A stretch of 64,000 nt of DNA from Collimonas fungivorans (GTDB lineage: Bacteria; Pseudomonadota; Gammaproteobacteria; Burkholderiales; Burkholderiaceae_D): assembly GCF_001584145.1 (NCBI RefSeq), contig NZ_CP013232.1:5394001-5458000 (forward strand), written 5' to 3'. Under the pieces are notes generated by a model that was given only the letters and a program-made list of their open reading frames with translations, did no database searches and had not been told where the DNA came from. Position 1 is the first letter of the stretch; every line of letters begins with the position of its first letter. Shown here piece after piece: positions 1 through 9,122 of the stretch. Made by a program: the position numbers and the translations under genes.

Positions 1-9
1 TTAGGTACA

Positions 10-159
10 ATGGCAGTTAACGTTAACGTAAAGCAGATTGTAGACGCGCTGGCGGAAAATGAAAACACCGAAAAACTACTGGCATTAGCAAAAAGACAGG
101 ATTTACGCAAAACTGCCCCAGCAAGGCACGACGACGAAGACAGTACGGCGTACGGCTAG
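10..159 (+). CDS. Short hypothetical ORF, possibly the 3' end of a truncated gene
   Basis: An open frame runs from the left window edge to a TAG at 157-159. An ATG at 10 would give 49 residues. The first 30 residues look like a plausible small helical protein (VKQIVDALAENENTEKLLAL). The last 18 or so residues are encoded by the inverted-repeat element at 99-196, so the natural C-terminus may have been replaced by element-encoded residues. No Shine-Dalgarno site can be judged this close to the edge, and the real start may lie outside the window. I recognise no family. Confidence 0.3.
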   Translation: MAVNVNVKQIVDALAENENTEKLLALAKRQDLRKTAPARHDDEDSTAYG

Positions 160-196
160 GAGGAATAACGCCGCTGGGGCAGTTTTGCGTAAGTCC
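99..196. repeat. 98-bp inverted-repeat element (hairpin/MITE-like)
   Basis: The left arm at 99-122 and right arm at 173-196 are inverted copies of 24 bp, identical at 23 positions. They enclose about 50 bp with smaller inverted segments (GTACGGCGTACGGC region). The element lies directly before the metallo-hydrolase gene and overlaps the end of the preceding short ORF. Its shape suits a dispersed non-autonomous repeat or a stable RNA hairpin. Copy number cannot be judged from one window. Confidence 0.6.
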
Positions 197-215
197 GGAA
201 AGAAAGAATATCGCG

Positions 216-1283
216 ATGAACCCTCTTGAAGCCCAGCTCAGCTATGCCTTCGGCGACACCTTGCCTGCCGGCGGCGCCACCCTCGAAGTCGCGCCCGGCG
301 TGCGCTGGCTGCGCATGGGCTTGCCGTTCGCGCTGGACCATATCAATTTATGGCTGCTGGAAGACAGCGTCGAGACTGACAATGGCGTCCAGCACGGCTG
401 GACCATTGTCGACTGCGGCATCGCCAACGACGCCACGCGCGCCGCCTGGGATGCCGTTTTTGCAAGTGAACTGCGCGGCCTGCCGGTGCTGCGGGTGCTG
501 GTTACCCATTGCCATCCTGACCATGTCGGCCTGGCCGACTGGCTGTGCACCCGCTGGCAGGCGCCGTTGTGGATGAGCGGCGGCGAGTATTTCTCGGCGC
601 GCATCATGTCGGCGGCGCTGCCCGGCGCCGACGGCAGCGCCGCGTTGCCGCACTTCCAGCAGCACGGCATGCAGGATCCCGAGGTGATCGCCAAGGTGTC
701 CCAGCGCAAATCCTACTATCCGTCCATGGTGCCGGCGGTGCCGCAGGCTTATCATCGCCTGGCCGACCGCCAGCAGCTGCGCATAGGTAAACATCAATGG
801 CAGGTGATCACCGGCTTCGGCCATGCGCCTGAGCATGTGGCGCTGCATTGCGCCGGGCTGGACCTGCTGATTTCGGGGGATATGGTGCTGCCGCGGATTT
901 CCACCAATGTCTCGGTATTCGCGATCGAGCCGGAATCGAACCCGGTGCAGCAATACATGGATTCGCTGGAAAAGTACCGCGGGTTGCCGGCCACGACGCT
1001 GGTGCTGCCGTCGCATGGCAAGCCGTTCCGCGGCCTGCAGATCCGCATCGACCAGCTGCAGCAGCATCATCGTGAGCGGCTGGCCGAGGTGGTGGAAGCC
1101 TGCACGGCGGCGCCGCAGTCAGCCAGCGATATCGTGCCGGTCATGTTCCGCCGGCCGCTGGATGCGCACCAGATGACTTTCGCCCTGGGCGAAGCGCTGG
1201 CGCACTTGCACAAGCTGTGGTTTGACGGCGTGCTGAAACGGCGGCTGGATGCCGACCAGGTCTACCGCTTCAGCCTGGCCTGA
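216..1283 (+). CDS. MBL-fold metallo-hydrolase with winged-helix C-terminus
   Basis: This 355-aa protein has the metallo-beta-lactamase zinc motif HCHPDH at residues 98-103, later metal-ligand stretches (GFGHAPEH, ISGDMV) and a PSHGKPF motif near residue 265. The last 80 residues resemble the small winged-helix domain that follows the hydrolase fold in LACTB2-like proteins. It is probably a cytosolic hydrolase of the glyoxalase-II/LACTB2 type acting on a thioester or phosphodiester; the substrate cannot be read from the sequence. The gene stands alone, convergent with the LysE gene. The ATG at 216 follows a purine-rich GGAAAGAAAGAA stretch. Confidence 0.85.
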   Translation: MNPLEAQLSYAFGDTLPAGGATLEVAPGVRWLRMGLPFALDHINLWLLEDSVETDNGVQHGWTIVDCGIANDATRAAWDAVFASELRGLPVLRVLVTHCHPDHVGLADWLCTRWQAPLWMSGGEYFSARIMSAALPGADGSAALPHFQQHGMQDPEVIAKVSQRKSYYPSMVPAVPQAYHRLADRQQLRIGKHQWQVITGFGHAPEHVALHCAGLDLLISGDMVLPRISTNVSVFAIEPESNPVQQYMDSLEKYRGLPATTLVLPSHGKPFRGLQIRIDQLQQHHRERLAEVVEACTAAPQSASDIVPVMFRRPLDAHQMTFALGEALAHLHKLWFDGVLKRRLDADQVYRFSLA

Positions 1284-1306
1284 TTTTGCCGAATTTTCTG
1301 CTGAGT

Positions 1307-1930
1307 TTATTGCTGGATTGCCGCCACAATCATCGCCACCGCCAGCATCAGGCTGCCGGCAACGCGGTCGGTAATCCGCACAAAACCCGGGCGGGTGGCA
1401 ACGGTCTGCATTTTTCCGGCCAGGGCGGCATAACCGACCAGAATAAAGAATTCCGGAATGATAGAACCCGCCGCCAGCCAGATCATCTGCAGCGGCACAT
1501 TGGCGGCCGGATTGAGAAACTGCGGCAAGATCGCGATGAAAAAAATCAGCGCCTTGGGATTGGCCAGCTGCAGGGTCATGCCGCCGAACCAGATTTTCCA
1601 GCCGGAGGCGTTGCGGCTATCCAGCTTGGACGCGGTGATCGGCGAAGGCCGGCCGAATATCGCCGATAAACCGAGATACGCCAGGTAAGCCACGCCCAGC
1701 CATTTGACCACGCTGAACAAGGTATGCGAAGCAACGATCAGGGCGCCCAGCCCGGTCGCCGAGATGGTGAAATAGATAGCGTTGGCGGTGAGTATGCCCA
1801 GGATGGCGAAAATCGCCCTCTTCCAGCCGACCGTGATGCCGTAGGCCACTACCAGCATGACCGCCGGCCCCGGCGACGCCGACAGCGCAAATTCCGTCAG
1901 CACGAACAAGAAAAAATTGTGAAAGTCCAT
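1307..1930 (-). CDS. LysE/RhtB family amino-acid exporter
   Basis: This 207-aa hydrophobic protein has about six membrane helices. The N-terminal signature SASPGPAVMLV, typical of the LysE/RhtB superfamily, lies near residues 17-27. Members export amino acids or related small molecules through the inner membrane; the substrate here is unknown. The start lies 9 bp beyond the stop of the upstream SDR gene on the same strand, so the two are probably co-transcribed. Length is normal for the family. Confidence 0.88.
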   Translation of the reverse strand: MDFHNFFLFVLTEFALSASPGPAVMLVVAYGITVGWKRAIFAILGILTANAIYFTISATGLGALIVASHTLFSVVKWLGVAYLAYLGLSAIFGRPSPITASKLDSRNASGWKIWFGGMTLQLANPKALIFFIAILPQFLNPAANVPLQMIWLAAGSIIPEFFILVGYAALAGKMQTVATRPGFVRITDRVAGSLMLAVAMIVAAIQQ

Positions 1931-1939
1931 GATGTCGGG

Positions 1940-2725
1940 TCAGTCTGCGGTTTTGCGGGCCTTGTGCGGCGCCTTGGAAAATGCCAGGTCGTACAGCCAG
2001 TTCGGCAACAGCCGCAACAGCTTGGCGACTACCCCCATCTGCCACGGGATCACCTGGTAGCTGCTGCCGCGTGCCACCGCGGCGCCGGTCCTGGCAGCGA
2101 ATTGCTCTACCGGCATCAGGAACGGCATCTTGTAACGGTTGACCTGGGTCATCGGCGTATCGATATAACCCGGAACGATGGTGACTACCTTGATGCCGCT
2201 GGCCCGCAATTCCACCCGCAGCGATTCGCAGTAGCTGATCACCGCTGCCTTTGAGCCGCTGTAAGCGCCCGCTCCGGGCAAGCCGCGGATGCCGGCCACG
2301 CTGCCGACGCCGACCAGCCGCAAACCGGTTTGCCCGGCCTGCGCCTGGCGCTTCATGGTGGCGATAAACGGCGTAAAGGTAGCCACCGTAGCCAGCACGT
2401 TGGTGGCAAATACATGTTCAAACACCTGCTGGTCTTCGGCATGTTCGGTCAAGGTGCCTTGCGAAATCCCGGCGCTGGCGATCACCACGTCGACGCCGTC
2501 GTCGGCGGCGATGAAATCTGCGGCTGCCGCAGTCAGTGCGGCATGATCGTTGACATCGAGCGCATACAGGCGATGCCGTTCAGGATGCGGCAAGCTTGCC
2601 AGCAACTGCTCCAGCACCGCCTGGCGCCGGGCTACCAGCCCCAGCGTTGCGCCCTGCCCTGCATAAAACCGCGCCAGCGCGGCGCCGATGCCGCTGGAAG
2701 CGCCGGTGATGAACACACGTTGCAT
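1940..2725 (-). CDS. Short-chain dehydrogenase/reductase (SDR)
   Basis: This 261-aa protein carries the nucleotide-binding TGASSGIG motif at residues 7-14 and an active-site YxxxK (YSGSK, about residue 155) after a catalytic Ser region. These are the hallmarks of a classical NAD(P)H-dependent SDR. Substrate is unknown. It is the first gene of a likely two-gene unit with the LysE exporter. The C-terminus has a hydrophobic-amphipathic stretch (LLRLLPNWLYDLAF) that could associate with membrane, as in several lipid-acting SDRs (inference). Confidence 0.88.
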   Translation of the reverse strand: MQRVFITGASSGIGAALARFYAGQGATLGLVARRQAVLEQLLASLPHPERHRLYALDVNDHAALTAAAADFIAADDGVDVVIASAGISQGTLTEHAEDQQVFEHVFATNVLATVATFTPFIATMKRQAQAGQTGLRLVGVGSVAGIRGLPGAGAYSGSKAAVISYCESLRVELRASGIKVVTIVPGYIDTPMTQVNRYKMPFLMPVEQFAARTGAAVARGSSYQVIPWQMGVVAKLLRLLPNWLYDLAFSKAPHKARKTAD

Positions 2726-2741
2726 GGAAAGTCCTTTCGAT

Positions 2742-2777
2742 AAAAAAGCCCGCCCTCTTGCGAGCGGCGGACTTTTT
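2742..2777 (-). terminator. Rho-independent terminator after dsbA
   Basis: On the minus strand a GC-rich stem (AGTCCGCC / GGCGGGCT) is followed by a run of six T. It sits about 50 bp past the dsbA stop and before the SDR start, separating the two minus-strand units. Confidence 0.7.
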
Positions 2778-2828
2778 AATGCTGCCGGCCGTGACGGCCT
2801 GCATGCTTGTTTCTTACTTGTTGCTTGC

Positions 2829-3542
2829 TTACTTCTTGCCTGCAGCGGCCTTGGCCACCAGGCTGTCCATCACCTGCAAGGTGGACTTGAACAAGGCCGG
2901 CTCGCTGTCGCCGGCGCCAGGGTTGGCGCTGACGATCGATGGCGAGGTGACATAACGCCCATCGACTATCAGCGTCGGCACGCCGTCTATCTTGTAGGCG
3001 GTTTGCAGCTGGGTCGCGCGCGTCACCTTGGTTTGCACCGCGAAGGAATTGTACACATCGAGGAACTTGGCTTTGTCGAGGCCTTGCTTGGCCGCGAAAT
3101 CGGCTACGGCGGTGTCTGTATCGAGGCGCTGGCGCTGGGCGTGGATCGCATCAAAGACTTTCTTGTGCATCTCAGGCAGCTTGCCCATGGCTTCCAGCGT
3201 GTAGTACAGCTTTTTCTGCACTACATACGGCGATTTCTTCGGATCACCATTCGGATCGCCAAAGTCGACCGGCACCCGCTTGAGGGAAATCTTGTCGCCC
3301 TGCTTGGCGATCCATTCTTCCAGCGTCGGCTCGAGCGCGTTGCAATGCGGGCAGAAGTAGCCGAAGAATTCCGTCACTTCCACTTTCTTGCCAAGGCCGC
3401 TGTCGGTCGGCTGCGGGTTGTCGAGAACTTTGTATTCTTTGCCTGCGACCGGATTGGCCGGCGATGCGCCTGCGCTGGCAGCCAGCAGGCCGAAACTCAG
3501 ACTAAGGCCGGCGATAGCCAGGGCTTTTTGAAAAAAACGCAT
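2829..3542 (-). CDS. dsbA: Thiol:disulfide interchange protein DsbA
   Basis: This 237-aa protein has a cleavable signal peptide (residues 1-26, ending ASAGASA-like) and a thioredoxin fold with the CPHC active site at residues 64-67. DsbA oxidises cysteine pairs in exported proteins in the periplasm. A cis-proline loop motif, GVPTLIV, is present near residue 190. The gene follows argS and the SPOR gene on the same strand, an order common in Burkholderiales. The ATG at 3542 is preceded by a purine-rich AAAAAAAGGATAAT stretch. Confidence 0.95.
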   Translation of the reverse strand: MRFFQKALAIAGLSLSFGLLAASAGASPANPVAGKEYKVLDNPQPTDSGLGKKVEVTEFFGYFCPHCNALEPTLEEWIAKQGDKISLKRVPVDFGDPNGDPKKSPYVVQKKLYYTLEAMGKLPEMHKKVFDAIHAQRQRLDTDTAVADFAAKQGLDKAKFLDVYNSFAVQTKVTRATQLQTAYKIDGVPTLIVDGRYVTSPSIVSANPGAGDSEPALFKSTLQVMDSLVAKAAAGKK

Positions 3543-3637
3543 GAATTATCCTTTTTTTAAAATTGTGAAAGCCAACAATGTATAAAACAGGGTCCGGCAG
3601 CCGTGGCCCTGTTCCTCATCAATCAAAAAACACACCC

Positions 3638-4339
3638 TTATTTTGCCGCACGCACCACTGCGGCATTGACGCCGTTATCTGACAACTTGCCGCGTATCCG
3701 GTTCATTGTTTCGAGCTGATTGAACGGGCCCACCCGCACCCGGTACAGGGAACCGGTATCAGCCTGGCGTTCGCTGATCTTGGCTTCGAAACCCATCAAG
3801 GCCAGGCGCGCTTTTGCGCTTTCGGCCTCAGTCTGCTCGCGGAAGGCGCCGACCTGCAGGAAATAGATCCAGTTGTCGTCAGCGGCTGTCGCCTTGCTCT
3901 TGGCTTCGGCGATATCGCCAGCCGCTTTCTTGGTCTTGTCGGCGGTGGATTTGTCGACCACCGGCGCCGACTTGTCCTGCGCCTTGGCGACCAGCGCGTC
4001 CAGCTTCTTCTCGGCAGCCACGTTAGGCGGCACACCGTCGGCGCTCGGCGGCGGCGGAGTAAATGCCTTGGCGGCTTCCTTGGCCGCATCCTTGTTGCCG
4101 TAGAGCGACTTGTTCGGATCCGGCAGCTGGTCCGGGTTCGCCGGCGCCGGTGCGGGCGTAGCCGCGGGCGCCGTGATGGCGTCCGGCGCTTTGTCGGTCT
4201 TTGTCGTCTTGTTGGTGAACGGCGTCGGTGTCTTGGTGATCATGATCGCCACCACGACCGCAATCGCCAGCCCGATGATCAGGCCGAAAATCAGGCCCAG
4301 TAAGGTACCGCCAGCTTGTTTCTTGTTAAGTTTGCTCAT
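3638..4339 (-). CDS. SPOR-domain membrane protein
   Basis: This 233-aa protein has a short cytoplasmic N-terminus, one membrane helix (about residues 12-34), a Pro/Ala/Lys-rich periplasmic linker and a C-terminal SPOR domain (about 158-233, with the repeated FLQVGAF and YRVRVGPF strands). SPOR domains bind septal peptidoglycan lacking stem peptides, so it probably acts at the division site, like FtsN or DedD. It lies 69 bp downstream of argS and 95 bp before dsbA, all on one strand. Confidence 0.9.
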   Translation of the reverse strand: MSKLNKKQAGGTLLGLIFGLIIGLAIAVVVAIMITKTPTPFTNKTTKTDKAPDAITAPAATPAPAPANPDQLPDPNKSLYGNKDAAKEAAKAFTPPPPSADGVPPNVAAEKKLDALVAKAQDKSAPVVDKSTADKTKKAAGDIAEAKSKATAADDNWIYFLQVGAFREQTEAESAKARLALMGFEAKISERQADTGSLYRVRVGPFNQLETMNRIRGKLSDNGVNAAVVRAAK

Positions 4340-4408
4340 ACTTCCCCAATGACATCCTGGTTACTGACCGTCTCCGGCAACGGCTGCCGGAGATCGCCTA
4401 TTGTAGAT

Positions 4409-6166
4409 TTACATGCGGGCCGGTGCCGATACGCCGATCAGCGCCAGGCCGTTGCGCAACACCTGGCGGGTTGCATACATCAAGGCCAGGCGCGCCATCT
4501 TCAGCGCCTCGTCGTCCACCAGGACCCGCTCAGCATTGTAGTAGCTATGCAGCTCGCCCGCCAAATCGCGCAGGTAAAACGCCACCTGGTGCGGCCCCAG
4601 CTCCTCCAGCGCGTGCTGCAGCATTTCCGGGTATTCCGCCAGCTTGGCCAGCAGGCTGGCTTCGCGCGGCGCGGTCAGCGGGCTCAGGTCGACCGCGGCC
4701 AGGCTGGCTTCGTCGCCGGTCCATTGCGCCAGCACCGAACAGATGCGGGCGTGGGCGTACTGCACGTAATAGACCGGGTTTTCGTCGGACTTGGCCAGGG
4801 CGAGGTCGACATCGAACACGAATTCGGTATCGGCCTTGCGTGAAATCAGGAAAAAGCGCACTGCGTCGCGGCCTCGGGTCAGGTCGCGCGGGCTATCTTG
4901 TGCGTCACCTTGCGCACCGTCCGCTGCGCTGTCTTCGCCGGCCGACCATTCGATCAGGTCGCGCAAGGTCACGTAAGAACCGGCGCGCTTGGAAATCTTC
5001 ACTTCCTCGCCGTTCTTCATCACCGTCACCATCTTGTGCAGCACGTAGTCCGGATAACCTTGCGGGATGCCGAGGTTGACCGCCTGCAGGCCGGCGCGCA
5101 CGCGGGCGATGGTGCCGTGGTGGTCGCTGCCCTGAATATTGATGACCTTGCCGAAACCGCGCTGCCACTTGACCACGTGATAGGCGACGTCGGGCACGAA
5201 GTAGGTATAGGTGCCGTCGGTCTTCTTCATGACGCGGTCTTTGTCGTCGCCGTAGTCGGTGGTGCGCAGCCACAGGGCGCCATCCAGCTCGTAGGTGACG
5301 CCGGCGGCGTTCAGCGCGTCGACTGCGGCGTTGACCTTGCCATCCTTGTACAGCGAGGTTTCCAGGTAATAGTTATCGAACTTGACGCCGAAGGCCTGCA
5401 AATCCAGGTCTTGCTCACGACGCAGGTAGGTGACGGCGAATTTGCGCACCGATTCGATATCGCTGATGTCGCCGCTGGCGGTGACCGGCTCGCCATCGCT
5501 GGCGGCCACTGTCTTCTGGGTCAGGAAATCCTTTGCGATATCGGCAATATAGTCACCGTTGTAGGCCGTTTCTGGCCACTCGGCGTCGCCCGGCTTGAAC
5601 CCGTTGGCGCGCGCCTGCACCGACGTCGCCAGCGTGGCGATCTGGACGCCGGCGTCGTTATAGTAAAACTCGCGGGTGACGTCGAAACCTTGTACTTCAA
5701 ATAGCGCCGACAAGGCATCACCCAGCGCGCCCTGGCGGCCGTGGCCGACATGCAAAGGGCCGGTCGGATTGGCCGAGACAAACTCGACCAGTACTTTTTT
5801 ACCGGCGCCGAGCTGGCTTTTGCCGTATTCGGCCGCCTCTTGCAGTACGGTCTTGACCACTTGCTGCTTGGCCGCCGCCGTCAGGCGCAGGTTGATGAAA
5901 CCCGGGCCGGCGATCTCGGCGCTTTCAATCAGCTTGCCTTCTGCGGCGTCGGCCATCACGGCCGCCACCAGGGCTTGCGCCAGTTCACGCGGGTTCTTTT
6001 TCAGCGGCTTGGCCAGCTGCATGGCGATATTGCAAGCGACATCGCCGTGCGAAGGATCGCGCGGACGCTCCAGCGTCACCGTCGGCTGCAGCTCGCTGCC
6101 GGCGATAATGGGCTGCAAGGCAGCGTTGAAAAGGTCGATGATCTGTTGTTTCTGTGGTGCAAGCAT
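4409..6166 (-). CDS. argS: Arginyl-tRNA synthetase
   Basis: This 585-aa class I synthetase charges tRNA-Arg. The N-terminal Add1 tRNA-binding domain spans roughly 1-110. The HIGH motif appears as HVGH near residue 137 in the stretch [13 protein letters not shown]. The KMSKS loop is degenerate (VKISKRAG), as is usual for ArgRS. A DALR-type anticodon-binding domain forms the C-terminus ([12 protein letters not shown] onwards). The length is normal for the family, and it is the first gene of the argS-SPOR-dsbA run. Confidence 0.97.
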   Translation of the reverse strand: MLAPQKQQIIDLFNAALQPIIAGSELQPTVTLERPRDPSHGDVACNIAMQLAKPLKKNPRELAQALVAAVMADAAEGKLIESAEIAGPGFINLRLTAAAKQQVVKTVLQEAAEYGKSQLGAGKKVLVEFVSANPTGPLHVGHGRQGALGDALSALFEVQGFDVTREFYYNDAGVQIATLATSVQARANGFKPGDAEWPETAYNGDYIADIAKDFLTQKTVAASDGEPVTASGDISDIESVRKFAVTYLRREQDLDLQAFGVKFDNYYLETSLYKDGKVNAAVDALNAAGVTYELDGALWLRTTDYGDDKDRVMKKTDGTYTYFVPDVAYHVVKWQRGFGKVINIQGSDHHGTIARVRAGLQAVNLGIPQGYPDYVLHKMVTVMKNGEEVKISKRAGSYVTLRDLIEWSAGEDSAADGAQGDAQDSPRDLTRGRDAVRFFLISRKADTEFVFDVDLALAKSDENPVYYVQYAHARICSVLAQWTGDEASLAAVDLSPLTAPREASLLAKLAEYPEMLQHALEELGPHQVAFYLRDLAGELHSYYNAERVLVDDEALKMARLALMYATRQVLRNGLALIGVSAPARM

Positions 6167-6433
6167 AGGATAAGTAGTCAGTAATACTGGATTAATGCGA
6201 AAAATCTATGGAACTGCCCAATTTCGTGGACAGTTCCAGGCAATCTTGATTATTCCCGATTATACCGGCTTGGCATAGCAATCTTCACCCGCCTTGCCCG
6301 GGCAAGCTACGGAATCGCCTAAATCCCGCCGCGCGCTGCAAGCTTCAAAAACTGCTGCTAAGATGCTCCGTCCTGGCCGTACGAGAGTCCGGCCACATCG
6401 AATTGCCTTGCTTATTTAATTACAGGAACCTTC

Positions 6434-7030
6434 ATGACCCAGTCCACACCACGCGTAGCCGACCATCCAGCCCACCCGCAATTCCTCAGCCGCTGGTCGC
6501 CGCGCGCCTACGCCAGCGACGAAATTTCCGAACAGGAACTGCTGACCATCCTGGAAGCAGCGCGCTGGGCGCCATCGTCCTATAACTCGCAGCCTTGGCG
6601 CTTCGTCTTCGCCCGCCGCGGCACGCCGCACTGGACCAAGCTGCTGGGCCTGCTCAACGAATTCAACCGCAGCTGGGCGGAAAATGCATCGGCACTGGTG
6701 ATCGTGTTGTCGAAAACCACATTTGCGCCACCGGGCAGCACTGAAGAAGTGGCTATGCCGACCCATTCGTTTGATGCAGGTTCGGCCTGGGGCTACCTGG
6801 CGCTGCAAGCGAGCCTGTCCGGCTGGCATGCGCATGGCATGGCTGGATTCGACAAGGAAAAGACACGCACCGAGCTGGGCGTACCGGCCAATTTTGCGAT
6901 TGAAGCGGCGGTAGCCATCGGCAAGATCGGCGACAAGGCCATGCTGCCGGAAGGTTTGCGTTCCAAGGAAGAGCCTAGCCCGCGGTTGCCGTTGCAGGCT
7001 TTGGTTTCTGAAGGGACTTTCAAAGCTTAA
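6434..7030 (+). CDS. Nitroreductase family protein
   Basis: This 198-aa protein is an FMN-dependent nitroreductase-fold enzyme. The N-terminal SRWSPRAY motif and AARWAPSSYNSQPWRF (about residues 47-62) form the flavin-binding signature, and a glycine-rich AIGKIGDK segment lies near the C-terminus. Such enzymes reduce nitro compounds or quinones with NAD(P)H. It is monocistronic with its own terminator at 7077-7113. ATG at 6434 is preceded by ACAGGAACCTTC. Confidence 0.9.
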   Translation: MTQSTPRVADHPAHPQFLSRWSPRAYASDEISEQELLTILEAARWAPSSYNSQPWRFVFARRGTPHWTKLLGLLNEFNRSWAENASALVIVLSKTTFAPPGSTEEVAMPTHSFDAGSAWGYLALQASLSGWHAHGMAGFDKEKTRTELGVPANFAIEAAVAIGKIGDKAMLPEGLRSKEEPSPRLPLQALVSEGTFKA

Positions 7031-7076
7031 AAAACCCCTGAACAATTATCCCGCTTTCTGTGGGGTGCAAATTTAT

Positions 7077-7113
7077 GCGGGTTAACGGCGGGAGCTGTTA
7101 ACCCGCATTTTTT
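7077..7113 (+). terminator. Rho-independent terminator
   Basis: A perfect 10-bp stem (GCGGGTTAAC / GTTAACCCGC) with a 10-nt loop is followed by ATTTTTTAT, 46 bp after the nitroreductase stop. It ends that transcript before the opposing immunity-like cluster. Confidence 0.85.
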
Positions 7114-7172
7114 ATGACGGTTGCAGATTTCGAAAATTGATCGGATTTCATAAAGTATTCATGAAAATCCAT

Positions 7173-7733
7173 TCATTTATCAATCGTATCAAACCCTTTT
7201 ATAACCTCGACGGATTTCATCATTTCGACAGCTTGTTGCTTAGTAAGAGATTTATAAGGGACTGCTACATTGATACTTACCCAAATTCCCTTATTGAAAA
7301 TTTTGCCGTCAATTCTTGTGATCGATTCGATTTTCTCTTCTTCCTCTTCGGCAGAGGTTTTTGCCAAAAATTTCGACTTGAATTTCCCTGAGTCTATACG
7401 GATATATTTTTCTGCAGAGTCACTCACGAAAATTTGCTCGGTATGCAATAACTGATTCCAGGTGCCGTCTTTATCATTTTTTGTGCTTTGATAAGGATAC
7501 GGTTTTTTATTGCCCGCGGTATCAATGTGGATGCTCCCGCCAAAATAATAGCCAGAATAGTCTGGATTGTTTTTGTCCTGCCAGAATGTGCAGGTTTCCA
7601 AACCCTCCCTGACCAAATTGGCAATGTCTGGTGGAAAATCAATTCTAATTTCTGCGCCATTACAAGTCAGATTTCTGGCTTCTGCCTGTGCGACGGAAAC
7701 CGCCGCCAGTAAGACCAACAATCCCCATCCCAA
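7173..7733 (-). CDS. Exported hypothetical protein, distal gene of the VgrG module
   Basis: This 186-aa protein has an N-terminal signal peptide (GWGLLVLLAAVSVAQAEA). The mature part contains few recognisable motifs; two cysteines (TCNGAE and LETCTFW) could form a disulfide. It lies in AT-rich DNA unlike the flanking core genes, downstream of vgrG and its effector on the same strand. Export to the periplasm fits an immunity protein against a cell-wall effector. I do not recognise the family, so that role is inference from position. Confidence 0.55.
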   Translation of the reverse strand: MGWGLLVLLAAVSVAQAEARNLTCNGAEIRIDFPPDIANLVREGLETCTFWQDKNNPDYSGYYFGGSIHIDTAGNKKPYPYQSTKNDKDGTWNQLLHTEQIFVSDSAEKYIRIDSGKFKSKFLAKTSAEEEEEKIESITRIDGKIFNKGIWVSINVAVPYKSLTKQQAVEMMKSVEVIKGFDTIDK

Positions 7734-7800
7734 ACTAGGCGTATTGATTGATCTCCGTTCCGTGGATTTCTTCCAGAAAAAAATTTTTCAGCTCCAATAG

Positions 7801-8367
7801 CTAAGGTATTTCACGAAAATTTAATATATAGTTTTTGTAGTCCTGCAAATTTTGCTTTCCTGTTTTCGATTTCGGCACGCAATACATTGTAATGAAAGAA
7901 TTCTTCTGCCCTCCGGCTGCAATATTCAAACAATCTAGAGTTAACGAGAAAAAATCTGATTTATTTTTCACGTTCTGCTTCTTAGGCATACTTTGAACAA
8001 ATATTTCGGAGTATCCCAACAGACCATTCATGTCGCCAATTGATATTTCAGTAGCCGGTTGTTGATGTTTCGGCTGAATTGTGTAATTGGCGTCATCCAC
8101 CTCTTCCTGTGCAAAATAAATCTTACCGTCATCAGAAATAAAATATGTAGAGTCACCTTTCAAGGTCGCAAATGGCCGATCTTTTTTTACCTGAAATGTA
8201 TCGAGACTCATATAATTTTTTTTACCTTTGACAGAAATCGAACAATTGGTTTTGTCGAAAACATAGGTGGGACTATCGGGGGTACTGAACCCACATAAAT
8301 TCGCAGATTGCGCTTGATGTGAACACGAAAGAAAGATTACATGTGCCAAAGCTAATAGTTGCTTCAT
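7801..8367 (-). CDS. Exported hypothetical protein (immunity-like)
   Basis: This protein has 188 aa from the ATG at 8367; a longer frame begins at 8400, but the signal peptide starts with MKQLLALAHVIFLSC. The C of LSC could be a lipobox (inference). The mature protein has no recognised domain. A stretch FQVKKDRPF resembles FQVNKNSPA in the protein at 9931-10473, hinting at a shared fold. A decayed copy of its first 90 bp lies at 9633-9740, showing that this gene has been duplicated within the module. Confidence 0.55.
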   Translation of the reverse strand: MKQLLALAHVIFLSCSHQAQSANLCGFSTPDSPTYVFDKTNCSISVKGKKNYMSLDTFQVKKDRPFATLKGDSTYFISDDGKIYFAQEEVDDANYTIQPKHQQPATEISIGDMNGLLGYSEIFVQSMPKKQNVKNKSDFFSLTLDCLNIAAGGQKNSFITMYCVPKSKTGKQNLQDYKNYILNFREIP

Positions 8368-8459
8368 TTTTCTCTTAATGACGTAATCGTCAGTACTCAT
8401 TCCAAGATTTAATTTCGCACCTCGTCGCTTAAAAAGCCTCTGAATTTTTTATCATTTCA

Positions 8460-9098
8460 TCAATGAGTTGGGAACGGATTTTCCAAATCTTTTCTGTTCA
8501 CCCATACAGTGGTTATCTTGCCCGTAGCCGGATGACTGAATCTGACGTAGGAATAAATATCGCTTTGTTCGATTACCGCAACAACGTCACCCGAAGTGAA
8601 GTAGCCCCTCCTGCGGGAAAAGACATTACCCTTCTTATCGAATAAAAAGGTCTTTCTGATTACGGTTCGAATCGCAATCGCGGGAACTTCCTCCACTTCC
8701 GTATAGCTAGTTGGATGGGAATCTTCCGGGCCTTTGAGAAATGAGCCTACAGCTCCACCACAGCCAGGTGGAGAATCCGTGGTTTGGATGATCCAGTCGC
8801 TATTTTTAATAAATATCTTTCCTGAGATATCGTAATCTTTGTTCCGGTTCTCATATCCATATTTTCCCGCATCCAAGCTAAAGCTATCTATGCCAATTTC
8901 CGAGGCAGACTCAGCACCGTTCTGCATAAAGAAAAACTGACAAGAAAAAGGGAGTATCTGGTGTATAAATCCATAATAGCCAAATACTTTTCCTTCCGAT
9001 TTGAGGACAATCAGATTTGGCGAATCAAACACAAATAGCGTCCCTGCGTTTACCACTTGGAAAAACGCGGCAATAAGGATGGCAGCAAACGGCTTCAC
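8460..9098 (-). CDS. Exported hypothetical protein (SH3-like C-terminus)
   Basis: This 212-aa protein has a signal peptide (MKPFAAILIAAFFQVVNA). The C-terminal third (GDVVAVIEQSDIYSYVRFSHPATGKITTVWV broken over two segments) has the strand pattern of bacterial SH3-like domains, which often bind the cell wall or inhibit wall-acting toxins. It sits in the AT-rich cluster downstream of the VgrG-linked wall hydrolase. Function as an immunity protein is inferred from context only. Confidence 0.5.
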   Translation of the reverse strand: MKPFAAILIAAFFQVVNAGTLFVFDSPNLIVLKSEGKVFGYYGFIHQILPFSCQFFFMQNGAESASEIGIDSFSLDAGKYGYENRNKDYDISGKIFIKNSDWIIQTTDSPPGCGGAVGSFLKGPEDSHPTSYTEVEEVPAIAIRTVIRKTFLFDKKGNVFSRRRGYFTSGDVVAVIEQSDIYSYVRFSHPATGKITTVWVNRKDLENPFPTH

Positions 9099-9122
9099 AA
9101 ATTTGTTTGTATATCAGCTAGA

